Source: Cellulomonas sp. JZ18 (GTDB lineage: Bacteria > Actinomycetota > Actinomycetes > Actinomycetales > Cellulomonadaceae). From it: a DNA stretch of 64,000 nt. The DNA is taken from contig NZ_CP045245.1 in the NCBI RefSeq assembly GCF_009720485.1, positions 2,728,001 through 2,792,000 on the forward strand. The letters run 5' to 3'. Position numbers and translations under genes: made by a program. This document shows positions 17,025 through 26,357 of this stretch, in pieces. Every line of letters begins with the position of its first letter. Within the stretch, counting starts at the first letter, position 1. The notes beneath the pieces are model-generated. The model saw nothing but the letters and a program-made list of their open reading frames with translations. It was not told the DNA's origin and searched no databases.

Positions 17025-20000
17025 GTGACCCAGAAGGCGCAGTCCGACCCCACCCGTGCCGACTTCGGCGCGAACGAGTGGCTCGTGGACGAGCTGTACG
17101 AGCAGTACAAGAAGGACCGGAACGCGGTGGACCCCGCGTGGTGGGACTTCTTCGAGGGCTACCAGCCGGGGACGCCGTCCCCCGCGGGCGACGGCCGGCA
17201 GGCCCCCGCGGCCGACGGCTCCTCCGCCCCCGCGGCGCCGCCGGGCACCCCGGCGAACGGCACCTCGGCCGCCCCTGCCGCACCGCCCGCCCCCGCCGCG
17301 AGCGCGCCGGCCGCTCCCGCCGCGCCGGCGACGCCGTCGCGGCCCAGGCAGCCGTCCGGTGCCGCCCCGGAGCCGCAGGCCCGGCAGGTCGACCGCACGC
17401 CCGGTGCCGCCCCGCGCGACGTCGTGGCGACCCCCTCCCCCGTCGCGACGGCGCAGCCCGCCACCGCCCCGTACGCCGAGGTCGCGGCGACGCGGCGCAC
17501 CGACGACGAGGTCGAGCCGGTCGACGACGTGCAGAAGCTGCGCGGCCCCGCCGCCCGCGTGGTCACCAACATGGAGGCCTCGCTCGAGGTGCCGACGGCG
17601 ACGTCGGTCCGCGCGGTGCCGGCCAAGCTGATGGTCGACAACCGCATCGTCATCAACAACCACCTGTCCCGCGGACGCGGCGGCAAGGTGTCGTTCACGC
17701 ACCTCATCGGGTTCGCGCTCGTCGAGGCGCTGGGCGAGATGCCGGCGATGAACGCCTCGTACACGCTGGTCGACGGCAAGCCGGGCGTGCTGCAGCCCGC
17801 GCACGTCAACCTCGGCCTCGCGATCGACCTCGCCAAGCCCGACGGCTCGCGCCAGCTGCTCGTGCCGTCGATCAAGAAGGCGGAGACGCTCGACTTCGCG
17901 CAGTTCTGGACGGCCTACGAGGACGTCGTGCGCCGGGCGCGCAACGGCAAGCTCACGGTCGAGGACTTCGCCGGGACGACGATCTCGCTGACGAACCCGG
18001 GCACGATCGGCACCGTCCACTCGGTGCCGCGCCTCATGCAGGGCCAGGGCACGATCGTGGGCGTCGGCGCGATGGACTACCCGGCGGAGTTCGCCGGCAC
18101 GTCCGCCGAGCAGCTCAACCGCATGGGCGTGTCGAAGGTCCTCACGATCACCTCGACGTACGACCACCGGATCATCCAGGGCGCGCAGTCGGGCGACTTC
18201 CTGCGCATCCTCGGGCGCAAGCTCCTCGGCGAGGACGGCTTCTACGACCGCGTCTTCGCGGCGCTGCGCGTGCCGTACGAGCCCGTGCGCTGGGTCCGGG
18301 ACGCCGACCACGACCCGGACGCCGAGGCGATCAAGCCGGCCCGCATCGCCGAGCTCATCCACGCCTACCGCTCGCGCGGCCACCTCATGGCCGACACCGA
18401 CCCGCTGGCCTACCGCCAGCGCAAGCACCCGGACCTCGACGTGCAGAACCACGGCCTGACGCTGTGGGACCTGGACCGCACGTTCCCGACCGGCGGCTTC
18501 ACGGGCAGGAACCGCGCCACGCTGCGCGACGTGCTGGGCCTGCTGCGCGACTCGTACTGCCGCACCATCGGCGTCGAGTACATGCACCTGCAGGACCCGC
18601 GCCAGCGCCGCTGGCTGCAGGAGCGGCTCGAGTCCGGCTACGCGCGCACGCCGCGCGAGGACCAGCTGCGGATCCTGCGCCGCCTCAACGCCGCGGAGGC
18701 GTTCGAGACGTTCCTGCAGACGAAGTACGTGGGCCAGAAGCGCTTCTCGCTCGAGGGCGGCGAGTCGCTGATCCCGCTGCTCGACGCGATCCTGTCGAAG
18801 GCGGCCAACGGCGGCCTCGACGAGGTCGGCATCGGCATGGCGCACCGCGGCCGCCTCAACGTGCTCGCGAACATCGCCGGCAAGTCCTACGGCCAGATCT
18901 TCAGCGAGTTCGAGGGCAACCAGGACCCGAAGTCGGTGCAGGGCTCGGGCGACGTGAAGTACCACCTCGGCACCGAGGGCACGTTCACCGCCGAGTCCGG
19001 GGCGACGACCGCGGTGTACCTGGCGGCCAACCCGTCGCACCTCGAGGCGGTCGACCCGGTGCTCGAGGGCATCGTGCGCGCCAAGCAGGACCGCATCGAC
19101 CTCGGCGGGGACGGCTTCTCCGTGCTGCCGATCCTCATCCACGGCGACGCGGCGTTCGCGGGCCAGGGCGTGGTCTTCGAGACGCTCAACCTCGCGCAGC
19201 TGCGCGGCTACCGCACGGGCGGCACGATCCACGTGATCGTCAACAACCAGGTCGGCTTCACGACCGGGCCGTCGTCCTCGCGCTCGTCCCAGTACGCGAC
19301 CGACGTGGTCAAGGGCCTGCAGGTGCCGGTCTTCCACGTCAACGGGGACGACCCGGAGGCGTGCGTGCGCGTCGCGGAGCTCGCGTTCGAGTACCGCGAG
19401 CAGTTCGCGCGGGACGTCGTCATCGACATGGTCTGCTACCGCCGTCGCGGCCACAACGAGGGCGACGACCCGTCGATGACGCAGCCGCTCATGTACAACC
19501 TCATCGAGGCCAAGCGCTCGGTCCGCAAGCTCTACACCGAGACCCTCGTCGCCCGCGGCGACATCACGCTGGAGGACGCCGAGCAGGCGCTGCGCGACTA
19601 CCAGGCCCAGCTGGAGCGGGTGTTCACCGAGACCCGTGAGGACGGCTGGACCGCGCCCCAGGGCGAGGTCGAGACGGTCGCGGGGCTCGAGCGGCCGGAG
19701 TCGCAGCAGGAGGACGCCGGCGTCATGGTCGGCTGGCAGACCGCCGTGCCGGCGTCGGTGCTCGAGCGCATCGGCCAGGCGCACGTGCGGGCCCCCGAGG
19801 GCTTCACGGTGCACCCGAAGCTCGCGCAGATGCTCGCCAAGCGCGAGCAGATGAGCCGCGAGGGCGGCATCGACTGGGGCTTCGGCGAGATCCTCGCGTT
19901 CGGCTCGCTGCTGGTCGAGGGCACGCCCGTGCGGCTCGCCGGGCAGGACTCGCGCCGCGGCACGTTCGTGCAGCGGCACGCCGTCCTGCACGACCGCGAG

Positions 20001-20891
20001 ACCGGTGCCGAGTGGACGCCGCTGCTGTACCTGTCGGGCGACCAGGCGAAGTTCTGGGTGTACGACTCGTCGCTGTCGGAGTACGCGGCGCTCGGCTTCG
20101 AGTACGGCTACTCCGTGGAGCGTCCGGACGCGCTCGTGCTGTGGGAGGCGCAGTTCGGCGACTTCGTCAACGGCGCGCAGACGGTGATCGACGAGTTCAT
20201 CTCGTCCGCCGAGCAGAAGTGGGGCCAGCGCTCGTCCGTCGTCCTGCTGCTCCCCCACGGCTACGAGGGCCAGGGGCCGGACCACTCGTCCGCGCGCATC
20301 GAGCGCTTCCTGCAGCTCGCGGCCGAGGAGAACATGACGGTCGCCCAGCCGTCGACGCCCGCGTCGTACTTCCACCTGCTGCGCCGCCAGGCGTACCGGC
20401 GCCCGCGTCGTCCGCTGGTGGTGTTCACGCCCAAGTCGATGCTGCGCCTGAAGTCGGCGACCTCGAAGGTCGAGGACTTCACGTCCGGCACGTTCCGCAC
20501 CGTGGTGGGCGACGAGCTCGCGGCGGCGAAGGCGGACCAGGTGACCCGCGTGCTCCTGTGCTCGGGCAAGGTCTACTGGGACCTGCTCGCGCACCGCGCG
20601 GCGTCGGGCGACCAGCAGACGGCCATCGTGCGGTTCGAGCAGCTCTACCCGCTCGAGCCGGAGGCGATCCGCGAGGCGCTGGCCCCGTTCGACGGCGCCG
20701 AGCTGGTGTGGGTGCAGGACGAGCCGCAGAACCAGGGCCCGTGGACGTACATGTCCTCGCACCTGCCGCAGCTCGCCGAGCGCCCGCTGCGCGTGGTCTC
20801 GCGCCCGGAGTCGGCGTCGCCCGCCGCCGGGTCGGCCAAGAAGCACGCGGCGGAGCAGAAGGAGCTCGTGGACGCGGCCTTCCGCCGCTGA
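17025..20891 (+). CDS. kgd: Multifunctional 2-oxoglutarate decarboxylase/dehydrogenase (Kgd, E2o-like/E1o fusion)
   Basis: 1288 residues from the GTG at 17025 (Val-Thr-Gln-Lys); an in-frame GTG at 17010 is the alternative. Order: an N-terminal E1o helix ([17 protein letters not shown]), a Pro/Ala-rich linker (about residues 50-150), a 2-oxoacid-dehydrogenase acyltransferase domain ending near the catalytic DHRIIQG motif (about residue 378), then the thiamine-diphosphate E1 portion ([18 protein letters not shown], the GDVKYHLG region, [16 protein letters not shown]) and the C-terminal transketolase-like part. The length matches mycobacterial Kgd (about 1230). It supplies succinyl-CoA or succinic semialdehyde from 2-oxoglutarate in the TCA cycle, using a shared lipoyl E2. 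It is transcribed alone, with a 234-base 5' gap and a strong terminator. Confidence 0.95.
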   Translation: MTQKAQSDPTRADFGANEWLVDELYEQYKKDRNAVDPAWWDFFEGYQPGTPSPAGDGRQAPAADGSSAPAAPPGTPANGTSAAPAAPPAPAASAPAAPAAPATPSRPRQPSGAAPEPQARQVDRTPGAAPRDVVATPSPVATAQPATAPYAEVAATRRTDDEVEPVDDVQKLRGPAARVVTNMEASLEVPTATSVRAVPAKLMVDNRIVINNHLSRGRGGKVSFTHLIGFALVEALGEMPAMNASYTLVDGKPGVLQPAHVNLGLAIDLAKPDGSRQLLVPSIKKAETLDFAQFWTAYEDVVRRARNGKLTVEDFAGTTISLTNPGTIGTVHSVPRLMQGQGTIVGVGAMDYPAEFAGTSAEQLNRMGVSKVLTITSTYDHRIIQGAQSGDFLRILGRKLLGEDGFYDRVFAALRVPYEPVRWVRDADHDPDAEAIKPARIAELIHAYRSRGHLMADTDPLAYRQRKHPDLDVQNHGLTLWDLDRTFPTGGFTGRNRATLRDVLGLLRDSYCRTIGVEYMHLQDPRQRRWLQERLESGYARTPREDQLRILRRLNAAEAFETFLQTKYVGQKRFSLEGGESLIPLLDAILSKAANGGLDEVGIGMAHRGRLNVLANIAGKSYGQIFSEFEGNQDPKSVQGSGDVKYHLGTEGTFTAESGATTAVYLAANPSHLEAVDPVLEGIVRAKQDRIDLGGDGFSVLPILIHGDAAFAGQGVVFETLNLAQLRGYRTGGTIHVIVNNQVGFTTGPSSSRSSQYATDVVKGLQVPVFHVNGDDPEACVRVAELAFEYREQFARDVVIDMVCYRRRGHNEGDDPSMTQPLMYNLIEAKRSVRKLYTETLVARGDITLEDAEQALRDYQAQLERVFTETREDGWTAPQGEVETVAGLERPESQQEDAGVMVGWQTAVPASVLERIGQAHVRAPEGFTVHPKLAQMLAKREQMSREGGIDWGFGEILAFGSLLVEGTPVRLAGQDSRRGTFVQRHAVLHDRETGAEWTPLLYLSGDQAKFWVYDSSLSEYAALGFEYGYSVERPDALVLWEAQFGDFVNGAQTVIDEFISSAEQKWGQRSSVVLLLPHGYEGQGPDHSSARIERFLQLAAEENMTVAQPSTPASYFHLLRRQAYRRPRRPLVVFTPKSMLRLKSATSKVEDFTSGTFRTVVGDELAAAKADQVTRVLLCSGKVYWDLLAHRAASGDQQTAIVRFEQLYPLEPEAIREALAPFDGAELVWVQDEPQNQGPWTYMSSHLPQLAERPLRVVSRPESASPAAGSAKKHAAEQKELVDAAFRR

Positions 20892-20900
20892 CCGACGCAC

Positions 20901-20940
20901 CGACGCCCCGGCCCCGCTCCCCGCGGGTGCCGGGGCGTCG
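20901..20940 (+). terminator. 12-bp stem terminator after kgd
   Basis: Arms 20901-20912 and 20929-20940 are exact reverse complements with a 16-base loop, starting 10 bases after the kgd stop. Confidence 0.7.
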
Positions 20941-21000
20941 TCGTACCGGGCGTCGTCGTACCGGGCGTCGTCGTAGCGGGCATCGTCGTACCGGGCGCCG
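20941..21000. repeat. Four tandem copies of a 15-bp repeat
   Basis: Units at 20941, 20956, 20971 and 20986 have the form TCGTACCGGGCGTCG. The first two are identical, the third differs at 2 positions and the fourth at 1. The array lies between the kgd terminator and the convergent GlxA-type gene. No coding role is evident; copy-number variation is likely. Confidence 0.8.
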
Positions 21001-21032
21001 GACGAGGGCCGGCGTGCCCCGGGCCTGCGCGC

Positions 21033-22019
21033 TCAGGCGTCGACGAGCGAGCGGTGCGGCGCCGGGGCGTCGGCGGTGCTCGCGAAGCGCCGGCGGTAGG
21101 CCTGCGGGCTCGTGCCCAGCGTGCGGGCGAAGTGGTGGCGCAGCTGGGCCGCGGACCCCAGGCCGCACAGGCGGGCGACCTCGTCGACCGGCACGTCGGT
21201 GCGCTCGAGCAGCTCCTGGGCGCGGGCGACGCGCTGGCGCGCGAGCCAGGCCGCCGGCGTCGTCCCCGTCTCCGCGCGGAACCGGCGCGCGAAGGTGCGC
21301 GGGGACATGAGCGCCCGGGCGGCGAGCACGGGCACGGTCAGCTCCGCGTCGAGGTGCTCCGACATCCACGTCAGCAGCGGCGCGAGGGTGTCCGCCTCCG
21401 GCAGCGGCATGTCGATGTACTGCGCCTGACCGCCGTCGCGCTGCGGGGGGACGACCATGCGGCGGGCGATCGCCGTCGCGGCGGCACCGCCGAGCTCGCG
21501 TCGCACGAGGTGCAGGCAGGCGTCGATGCCGGCGGCGGTGCCCGCCCCGGTGATCACCCGCCCGTCCTCCACGAACAGCACGGACGGGTCGACCGTGGCC
21601 GTCGGGAAGCGCGCGGCCAGCTCGGCCGCGTGCATCCAGTGGGTGGTGCACCGACGCCCGTCGAGCAGCCCCGCCTCCCCCAGCGCGAACGCCCCGCTGC
21701 AGATGCTCAGCAGCCAGGCACCGCGGTCGTGGGCGTCGCGCAGCGCCTGCAGCACGTCCTCGCCGAGCCGGGCGGGCTCGGCGCCGTAGGCCGGCACGAC
21801 CACGAGGTCGACGTCGCGCGTCGCCTCGAGCCCGTGCTCGACCACGACGGAGAACCCGCCCTTGGTCGGCAGCGGCACGCCCGGCGTCGGCCCGCAGACC
21901 CGGAAGTCGAACGTCGGCCCGCCCGTGTCGGAGCGGTCGATGCCGAACACCTCGCAGGCGGTGCCCAGCTCGAAGGGGGCGGCGTTCGGCAGCGCGAGGA
22001 CGGCGACGGAGTGCAGCAC
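21033..22019 (-). CDS. GlxA-type transcriptional regulator (DJ-1/PfpI domain plus AraC HTH)
   Basis: 328 residues, GTG at 22019. The N-terminal DJ-1/PfpI-like domain (VAVLALPNAAPFELG; LLSICSGAFALGEAGLLDGR, with the Cys of the nucleophile-elbow position) is followed by a C-terminal AraC-type double HTH (SPRTFARRFRAETGTTPAAW; VARLCGLGSAAQLRHHF). The family regulates amine, amino acid or small-molecule catabolism, and the ligand here is unknown. It is divergent from a small membrane-protein gene; a near-perfect 21-bp palindrome in the gap (22046-22066) may be its operator. Confidence 0.9.
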   Translation of the reverse strand: MLHSVAVLALPNAAPFELGTACEVFGIDRSDTGGPTFDFRVCGPTPGVPLPTKGGFSVVVEHGLEATRDVDLVVVPAYGAEPARLGEDVLQALRDAHDRGAWLLSICSGAFALGEAGLLDGRRCTTHWMHAAELAARFPTATVDPSVLFVEDGRVITGAGTAAGIDACLHLVRRELGGAAATAIARRMVVPPQRDGGQAQYIDMPLPEADTLAPLLTWMSEHLDAELTVPVLAARALMSPRTFARRFRAETGTTPAAWLARQRVARAQELLERTDVPVDEVARLCGLGSAAQLRHHFARTLGTSPQAYRRRFASTADAPAPHRSLVDA

Positions 22020-22045
22020 GTGACGAGGGTCGCACGACGTTGGCA

Positions 22046-22066
22046 GGATGTCGACGGTCGACGTCC
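22046..22066. promoter_or_regulatory. 21-bp palindrome, candidate operator of the GlxA-type regulator
   Basis: Centred on 22056, the two arms are reverse complements except for one mismatched pair (T at 22049 against G at 22063) and the central base. Each arm contains GTCGAC. It sits 27 bases upstream of the regulator start and 48 bases upstream of the small gene at 22114. Confidence 0.5.
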
Positions 22067-22113
22067 TTCCCGCCACTCGTGGCAGCATCATGCACGGTCG
22101 CAGGATCTCTGCC

Positions 22114-22287
22114 ATGGACATCCTCTGGCTCGTGCTCTCGCTCCTCGCGCTCGCCGCCTGGCTCGGCTGGCTCTGGCGCCTCGTCACGCGCGACGGCCTC
22201 GGCGACCGCCGCCCGCCCGCCTCCCACGAGGCCTGGGCCGACCACCGCGACGGCTGGTCGTCCGTGCCGGTGGGCACGCGCGACTGA
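22114..22287 (+). CDS. Small single-pass membrane protein
   Basis: 57 residues from the ATG at 22114 (AGGAT upstream); an in-frame ATG at 22048 would add 22 residues but overlaps the candidate operator. One hydrophobic segment (ILWLVLSLLALAAWLGWLW) is followed by a short charged cytosolic tail with HEAWADHRDGW. Short membrane proteins of this type (Trp-rich end, SHEAW tail) recur in Cellulomonadaceae, but no function is known to me. The divergent position suggests possible control by the GlxA-type regulator. Confidence 0.6.
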   Translation: MDILWLVLSLLALAAWLGWLWRLVTRDGLGDRRPPASHEAWADHRDGWSSVPVGTRD

Positions 22288-22397
22288 CCCGCGGACACGC
22301 CCCGCCCGGACGAGCACGCACCCGGCCCGCGCTGCTGCGAGACTGTCCCGCAGCGCCGGCGGTCGTCGCGCGCACGGACGAGGCAGGAGGACGGGAC

Positions 22398-22997
22398 GTG
22401 GGTGAGCTGCCGCTCCGGCTCGCGGTCATCGGGGACGAGCTGGTCGCGGGCGCCGGGGACCCCCGGGGTCTCGGCTGGGTCGGCCGCGTGGCCGCGCGCA
22501 CGCCGGCACCGGACCACCCGCTGACCGTGCTCACGCTGGCCGTGCCCGGTGAGAACAGCACCGAGCTCGGCGTGCGCTGGGACCCGGAGGTCTCGCGGCG
22601 CCTGGCGCCGGACGCCGACAACCGGCTCGTCGTGGGCATCGGACGCGCCGACGTGACCGCCGGGCTCTCGCTCGCGCGCAGCCGGCTCAACCTCGCCAAC
22701 GTGCTCGACGTCGCCGAGCAGCGCCGCATCCCGGCGTTCGTCGTCGGCCCGCCGCCCGGCGCACCGGAGGACGGCGACAAGATCGCCGAGCTCTCGGCCG
22801 CGCTCGGGGACGTCGCCGCGCGCCGCCGGGTCCCCTACGTGGACATGTACACGCCGCTCGCCGCCCACGACCAGTGGCTCGCGGACATGGCGACCTCGCC
22901 CGCGCACCTGCCCGGGCAGGCCGGCTACGGCCTCATGGCGTGGCTCGTGCTGCACACGGGCTGGCACGCCTGGCTGGGCCTGCCCGACGACGCCTGA
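22398..22997 (+). CDS. SGNH/GDSL-hydrolase-like protein lacking the usual catalytic serine
   Basis: 199 residues, GTG at 22398 with a strong AGGAGG at 22385-22390. The fold signature is visible (LRLAVIGDELVAGAGD at block I; VVGIGRADV at block III; SPAHLPGQAGYGLMAW at block V with the His). The block I GDS(L) serine is replaced by Glu (GDEL) and block III has GRAD instead of GxND. It may therefore be a non-hydrolytic binder or a variant enzyme. No signal peptide. It stands alone and converges on pilT. Confidence 0.7.
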   Translation: MGELPLRLAVIGDELVAGAGDPRGLGWVGRVAARTPAPDHPLTVLTLAVPGENSTELGVRWDPEVSRRLAPDADNRLVVGIGRADVTAGLSLARSRLNLANVLDVAEQRRIPAFVVGPPPGAPEDGDKIAELSAALGDVAARRRVPYVDMYTPLAAHDQWLADMATSPAHLPGQAGYGLMAWLVLHTGWHAWLGLPDDA

Positions 22998-23029
22998 CGC
23001 CGCCGGGCGCGGCCCCGCCCCGCGCCGGG

Positions 23030-24115
23030 TCAGCCGACCAGCCCCGCCGAGCGCAGCTCCAGCGTGAGGTCGTGCGGGTTCGACGCGACGGCCAGCGCGT
23101 CCTCGTACGTGACGACCGCGTCGCGCACGAGCGTGAACAGGTGCTGGTCGAAGGTCTGCATCTTGTAGAAGTCCCCCTCCTTGATCAGCTCCGTGATCGG
23201 GGGGTTCTCCTGCGGCTCGATGATCGCCTCGGCCGTCCGGCCGGTGTTGACCATGACCTCGATGGCCGACACCCGGCCCGTGCCGTCGGCGCGGCGCAGC
23301 AGACGCTGGGACACGATGCCCCGCAGCGCCTGCGCGAGCGCGATGCGCACCTGCTTCTGCTCGTGGGGCGGGAAGAAGTCGACGATGCGGTTGACGGTCT
23401 CGGCGGCGTCGATCGTGTGCAGCGTCGACAGCACGAGGTGGCCCGTCTCGGCGGCGGACAGCGCGGCCCGCACCGTCTCCACGTCCCGCATCTCGCCCAC
23501 GAGGATCACGTCCGGGTCCTGGCGCATCGCGGCGCGCAGCGCGACCGTGAAGTTCTCGGTGTCCTGGCGCACCTCGCGCTGCGACACGATGGCGCGCTTG
23601 TCCGCGTGCAGGATCTCGATCGGGTCCTCGATGGTGACGATGTTGACCTCGCGCAGCGTGTTGATGAGGTCGACCATCGACGCCAGCGTCGTCGTCTTGC
23701 CCGAGCCCGTGGGGCCCGTGACGAGCACGAGGCCGCGCGGCTCGAGGGCGAGCTCCCCGACGACCTCCGGCAGGCCCAGCTCGGTCAGCGACTGCGCCCC
23801 GACGCCGACGCGGCGGAAGACCAGCCCGTACGTACCGCGCGCCTGGTAGGCGTTGACGCGGAAGCGCCCCACGCCGGGCACCGAGTAGGCGAAGTCCGCC
23901 TCCTTGGTGGTGCGGAACGTCTCCACGAGGTCGTCCGGCAGCACCTCGTCGAGCATGCGCTCGGTGTCGGCGGGCCGCAGGTCGGGGGCCTGCAGCTTGC
24001 GCAGGCGGCCGTCGACGCGCACGCGCGGCGCCGAGCCGACCTTGCAGTGCAGGTCGGAGCCGTTCGTGCTGACCAGCGCGTGCAGGAACGGGATCACGGA
24101 CTGGGTCTCTGCCAC
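23030..24115 (-). CDS. pilT: PilT-type twitching-motility/type IV pilus retraction ATPase
   Basis: 361 residues from the GTG at 24115, the usual PilT length. All ATPase motifs are present: Walker A GPTGSGKTTT, Asp box TIEDPIEI, Walker B AMRQDPDVILVGEMRD, His box TGHLVLSTLHT and the arginine-rich QRLLRR. The N-terminal PAS-like half (NGSDLHCKVGSAPRVRVDG) is typical. It powers pilus disassembly at the inner membrane. No other pilus genes are present in the window, so partners must lie elsewhere. Confidence 0.93.
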   Translation of the reverse strand: MAETQSVIPFLHALVSTNGSDLHCKVGSAPRVRVDGRLRKLQAPDLRPADTERMLDEVLPDDLVETFRTTKEADFAYSVPGVGRFRVNAYQARGTYGLVFRRVGVGAQSLTELGLPEVVGELALEPRGLVLVTGPTGSGKTTTLASMVDLINTLREVNIVTIEDPIEILHADKRAIVSQREVRQDTENFTVALRAAMRQDPDVILVGEMRDVETVRAALSAAETGHLVLSTLHTIDAAETVNRIVDFFPPHEQKQVRIALAQALRGIVSQRLLRRADGTGRVSAIEVMVNTGRTAEAIIEPQENPPITELIKEGDFYKMQTFDQHLFTLVRDAVVTYEDALAVASNPHDLTLELRSAGLVG

Positions 24116-24317
24116 GCAGGTGTCATCGGGCCGTCGGGGGCCGCACTTGAGCCCGGCCGGCGGGGGCGCTCGGCGCGCGCCGGCCCGCCCCCGCTGCCCC
24201 CTCCCCGCGCGAGCGCGGCACGGGTGCGGCGCGGACGGGGCGCGGGGTGTGGGACGATGGGCCGACCCATGGTGCGTGCCCGCGTGCGCGCGCCCGCACG
24301 ACCCGAGGAGACCAGCG

Positions 24318-24392
24318 ATGAGCAAGCGCGGCCGCAAGCGCCGTTCCCGCAAGGGCAACGCCGCGAACCACGGCAAGCGTCCCAACGCCTGA
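24318..24392 (+). CDS. 50S ribosomal protein bL37 (24 residues)
   Basis: A 24-codon ORF starting ATG at 24318, preceded by GAGGAG (24305-24310), encoding MSKRGRKRRSRKGNAANHG then KRPNA. The composition and the ANHGKRPN ending match the short actinobacterial ribosomal protein bL37 known from mycobacterial ribosome structures. It is far below ordinary gene-calling limits and easily missed. A 36-bp perfect palindrome 20 bases downstream is its terminator, so it is a free-standing transcription unit. The assignment rests on recalled family sequence. Confidence 0.85.
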   Translation: MSKRGRKRRSRKGNAANHGKRPNA

Positions 24393-24411
24393 GCGTTCGA
24401 CGCCACGACGT

Positions 24412-24447
24412 ACGAGGGCCCCGGAGCACGTGCTCCGGGGCCCTCGT
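24412..24447. terminator. 36-bp perfect palindrome between bL37 and rsrA-like genes
   Basis: Bases 24412-24429 and 24430-24447 are exact reverse complements. It lies 20 bases after bL37 and 50 bases after the end of the convergent anti-sigma gene, so it probably serves both. Confidence 0.85.
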
Positions 24448-24496
24448 CGTGCCGGGGTGCGGTCGCGCGGGCGGCGGTCCTCCGGGGGACGCGCTC

Positions 24497-24826
24497 TCAG
24501 GCGTCGGGGCCCGCGGCGGCCCGCAGGCGCAGCACCGTGATCTGCTCGTGGATCCGCAGCCGCAGGGTGGCCGGGGCCTCCTCCTGGCAGCAGCGGCGCA
24601 CCAACTGCTTCATGACGACCTCGACGTGCTCCTCCTCCAGGCACGGGCGGCACTCCGCGAGGTGCGCGGCGATCCGCTCGTGGTCGAGCTCGCCGAGCTC
24701 GGAGTCCACGTACTCCCACAGCCGGGCCACGGCCTCGCTGCAGCGCACGTCCCCGCCGCACGGGTCGGCGGACGGTGCCGCGGGCGGCGCCGGGGCCTCG
24801 GCGCGCTCGTCCTCGAACGTGCTCAT
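24497..24826 (-). CDS. rsrA: Zinc-binding anti-sigma factor (RsrA-like, mycothiol/redox system)
   Basis: 109 residues; the ATG at 24826 overlaps the sigma gene stop (ATGA). The ZAS motif is clear: [14 protein letters not shown] supplies the H-x3-C-x2-C zinc/thiol switch, with an upstream [16 protein letters not shown] helix. In actinobacteria this partner holds the SigR-type sigma factor inactive until oxidised. An additional Cys pair (RRCCQEE) lies in the C-terminal part. Confidence 0.88.
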   Translation of the reverse strand: MSTFEDERAEAPAPPAAPSADPCGGDVRCSEAVARLWEYVDSELGELDHERIAAHLAECRPCLEEEHVEVVMKQLVRRCCQEEAPATLRLRIHEQITVLRLRAAAGPDA

Positions 24827-25458
24827 CGTGCGCCCTCCGGTCCCGCAGGGGCCGCGCCGGCCAGCCCGCGCTCGCGCGCGTAGTCGGACAGCATCTCGCG
24901 CAGCTGCGAGCGCCCGCGGTGCAGCCGGGACATCACGGTCCCGATCGGCGTCCCCATGATCTCCGCGATCTCCTTGTAGGCGAAGCCCTCGACGTCGGCG
25001 AGGTACACCGCGATCCGGAAGTCCTCCGGGATGCGCTGCAGCGCGTCCTTGACGTCCGAGTCGGGCAGGTGGTCCAGCGCCTCGGCCTCGGCCGAGCGCA
25101 GCCCGGTCGACGTGTGGGACTCCGCCCGCGCGAGCTGCCAGTCCTCGATCTCCTCCGACCGGGACTGCTGCGGCTCGCGCTGCTTCTTGCGGTAGGAGTT
25201 GATGTACGTGTTCGTCAGGATCCGGTACAGCCACGCCTTGAGGTTCGTGCCCGGCCGGTACTGGTGGAAGGCCGCGAACGCCTTCGTGAAGGTCTCCTGG
25301 ACGAGGTCCTCCGCGTCGGCCGGGTTGCGCGTCATGCGCAGGGCAGCGCCGTAGAGCTGGTCCAGGTGGACCAGCGCCTCGGCCTCGAACCGGTCGGTGC
25401 GAGCCGCGTCGTCCTCGGTCTCGGGCGCCCTGGTGGTGCCCGCGGTGTCGTCGCTCAT
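24823..25458 (-). CDS. sigR: ECF RNA polymerase sigma factor, SigR/SigH family
   Basis: 211 residues from the ATG at 25458. Region 2 ([46 protein letters not shown]) and region 4 ([40 protein letters not shown]) are typical of the SigR/SigH group that drives thiol-oxidative-stress genes. The coupled anti-sigma gene supports this. I could not find a clear SigR-type autoregulatory promoter in the 283-base upstream gap. Confidence 0.92.
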   Translation of the reverse strand: MSDDTAGTTRAPETEDDAARTDRFEAEALVHLDQLYGAALRMTRNPADAEDLVQETFTKAFAAFHQYRPGTNLKAWLYRILTNTYINSYRKKQREPQQSRSEEIEDWQLARAESHTSTGLRSAEAEALDHLPDSDVKDALQRIPEDFRIAVYLADVEGFAYKEIAEIMGTPIGTVMSRLHRGRSQLREMLSDYARERGLAGAAPAGPEGAR

Positions 25459-25741
25459 CGTCCACGAGCCTAGTGCTCCGTCCCGGGCGGCACCCGGGAG
25501 GGACGGGAACGGGTGACCCGCCACGGGCAGGGGCGGGCCGACGACGACGGGTCCCGTCGCACCGGCCTGGAGGAGCACGCTCATGCCCGGGTCAACGCCG
25601 CCCACCGCCGCGCACATTCCCGCGCGTGCACGCCGGGCCCGCCGACCGGCCGCCGCCGGGCCCGCGCTCGTCCGACGCGCCGTCGGCGGGACGCGCGGCT
25701 AGCGTGAGGACGTCCACCCGTCCCTGCGCCCGGAGGAACCC

Positions 25742-26287
25742 GTGCTGCTGCGCCGCGCCGCCCGTCCGATGTTCGCCACCTGGTTCGTCTCGCAGGGCCT
25801 CGACGCGCTGCGCCATCCCCACGGCCACGCCCGGATCGTGCGCGACGCGCTCGACGGGCTGCGCTCGCGGCTCCCCGAGGACGCGTCCGCCCGGGTGTCC
25901 GGCCCCGTCGGGGACGCGCTCGAGGGCCGCGTGAGCGACGAGCAGCTCGCCACCGTCGCCCGCGTGCACGGTGCCGCGCTCGTCGTCGCGGCCGCCGCGC
26001 TCGCCGTCGGCCGCGCACCGCGCGCGGCGTCCCTCGCGCTCGCCGCGCTCACGCTGCCCGTCGTGCTGGTCAACCTGCCGCTGGGGCCCAAGCGCTCGGA
26101 GCAGGAGGAGCGGGAGCGCACCGAGCGGCTCGTGCGGGCCGTCGGCTTCACGGGCGGCGCGCTGCTCGCGGGCGCCGACCTCGAGGGGCGGCCGGGCCTG
26201 GGCTGGCGCGTGCAGCACGCGCGCGCCGACCGTGCGCACCTGCGCGAGGCGCGCGCCCGGTGGACGGCCAGGCACGCCGACGCGTGA
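25742..26287 (+). CDS. DoxX-family membrane protein
   Basis: 181 residues, GTG at 25742 with GGAGG 5 bases upstream. The N-terminus LLRRAARPMFATWFVSQGLD matches the start of DoxX-like quinol-oxidase-subunit family membrane proteins, and two to three hydrophobic segments follow (ALVVAAAALAVG; LALAALTLPVVLVNLPLG). The function of bacterial DoxX proteins is poorly defined, with links to redox and sulphur metabolism. The neighbouring redox sigma factor is transcribed divergently. Confidence 0.7.
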   Translation: MLLRRAARPMFATWFVSQGLDALRHPHGHARIVRDALDGLRSRLPEDASARVSGPVGDALEGRVSDEQLATVARVHGAALVVAAAALAVGRAPRAASLALAALTLPVVLVNLPLGPKRSEQEERERTERLVRAVGFTGGALLAGADLEGRPGLGWRVQHARADRAHLREARARWTARHADA

Positions 26288-26357
26288 CGGCCGCGGCCCC
26301 GACGCCCGCGCCCGGACGCCCCGGCACGGCCCGGGTGCGCGCCGCTAGCCTGCCGTC

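Noticed and set aside
16965..20900. 1311-codon open frame on the minus strand opposite kgd
   Set aside because: It mirrors kgd in a genome where stop codons are rare. The composition is Arg/Val/Ala/Gly-rich shadow sequence with no domains, and kgd itself is unambiguous.
20941..21000. CRISPR-like array
   Set aside because: The units are directly abutting 15-mers without spacers and no cas genes are present.
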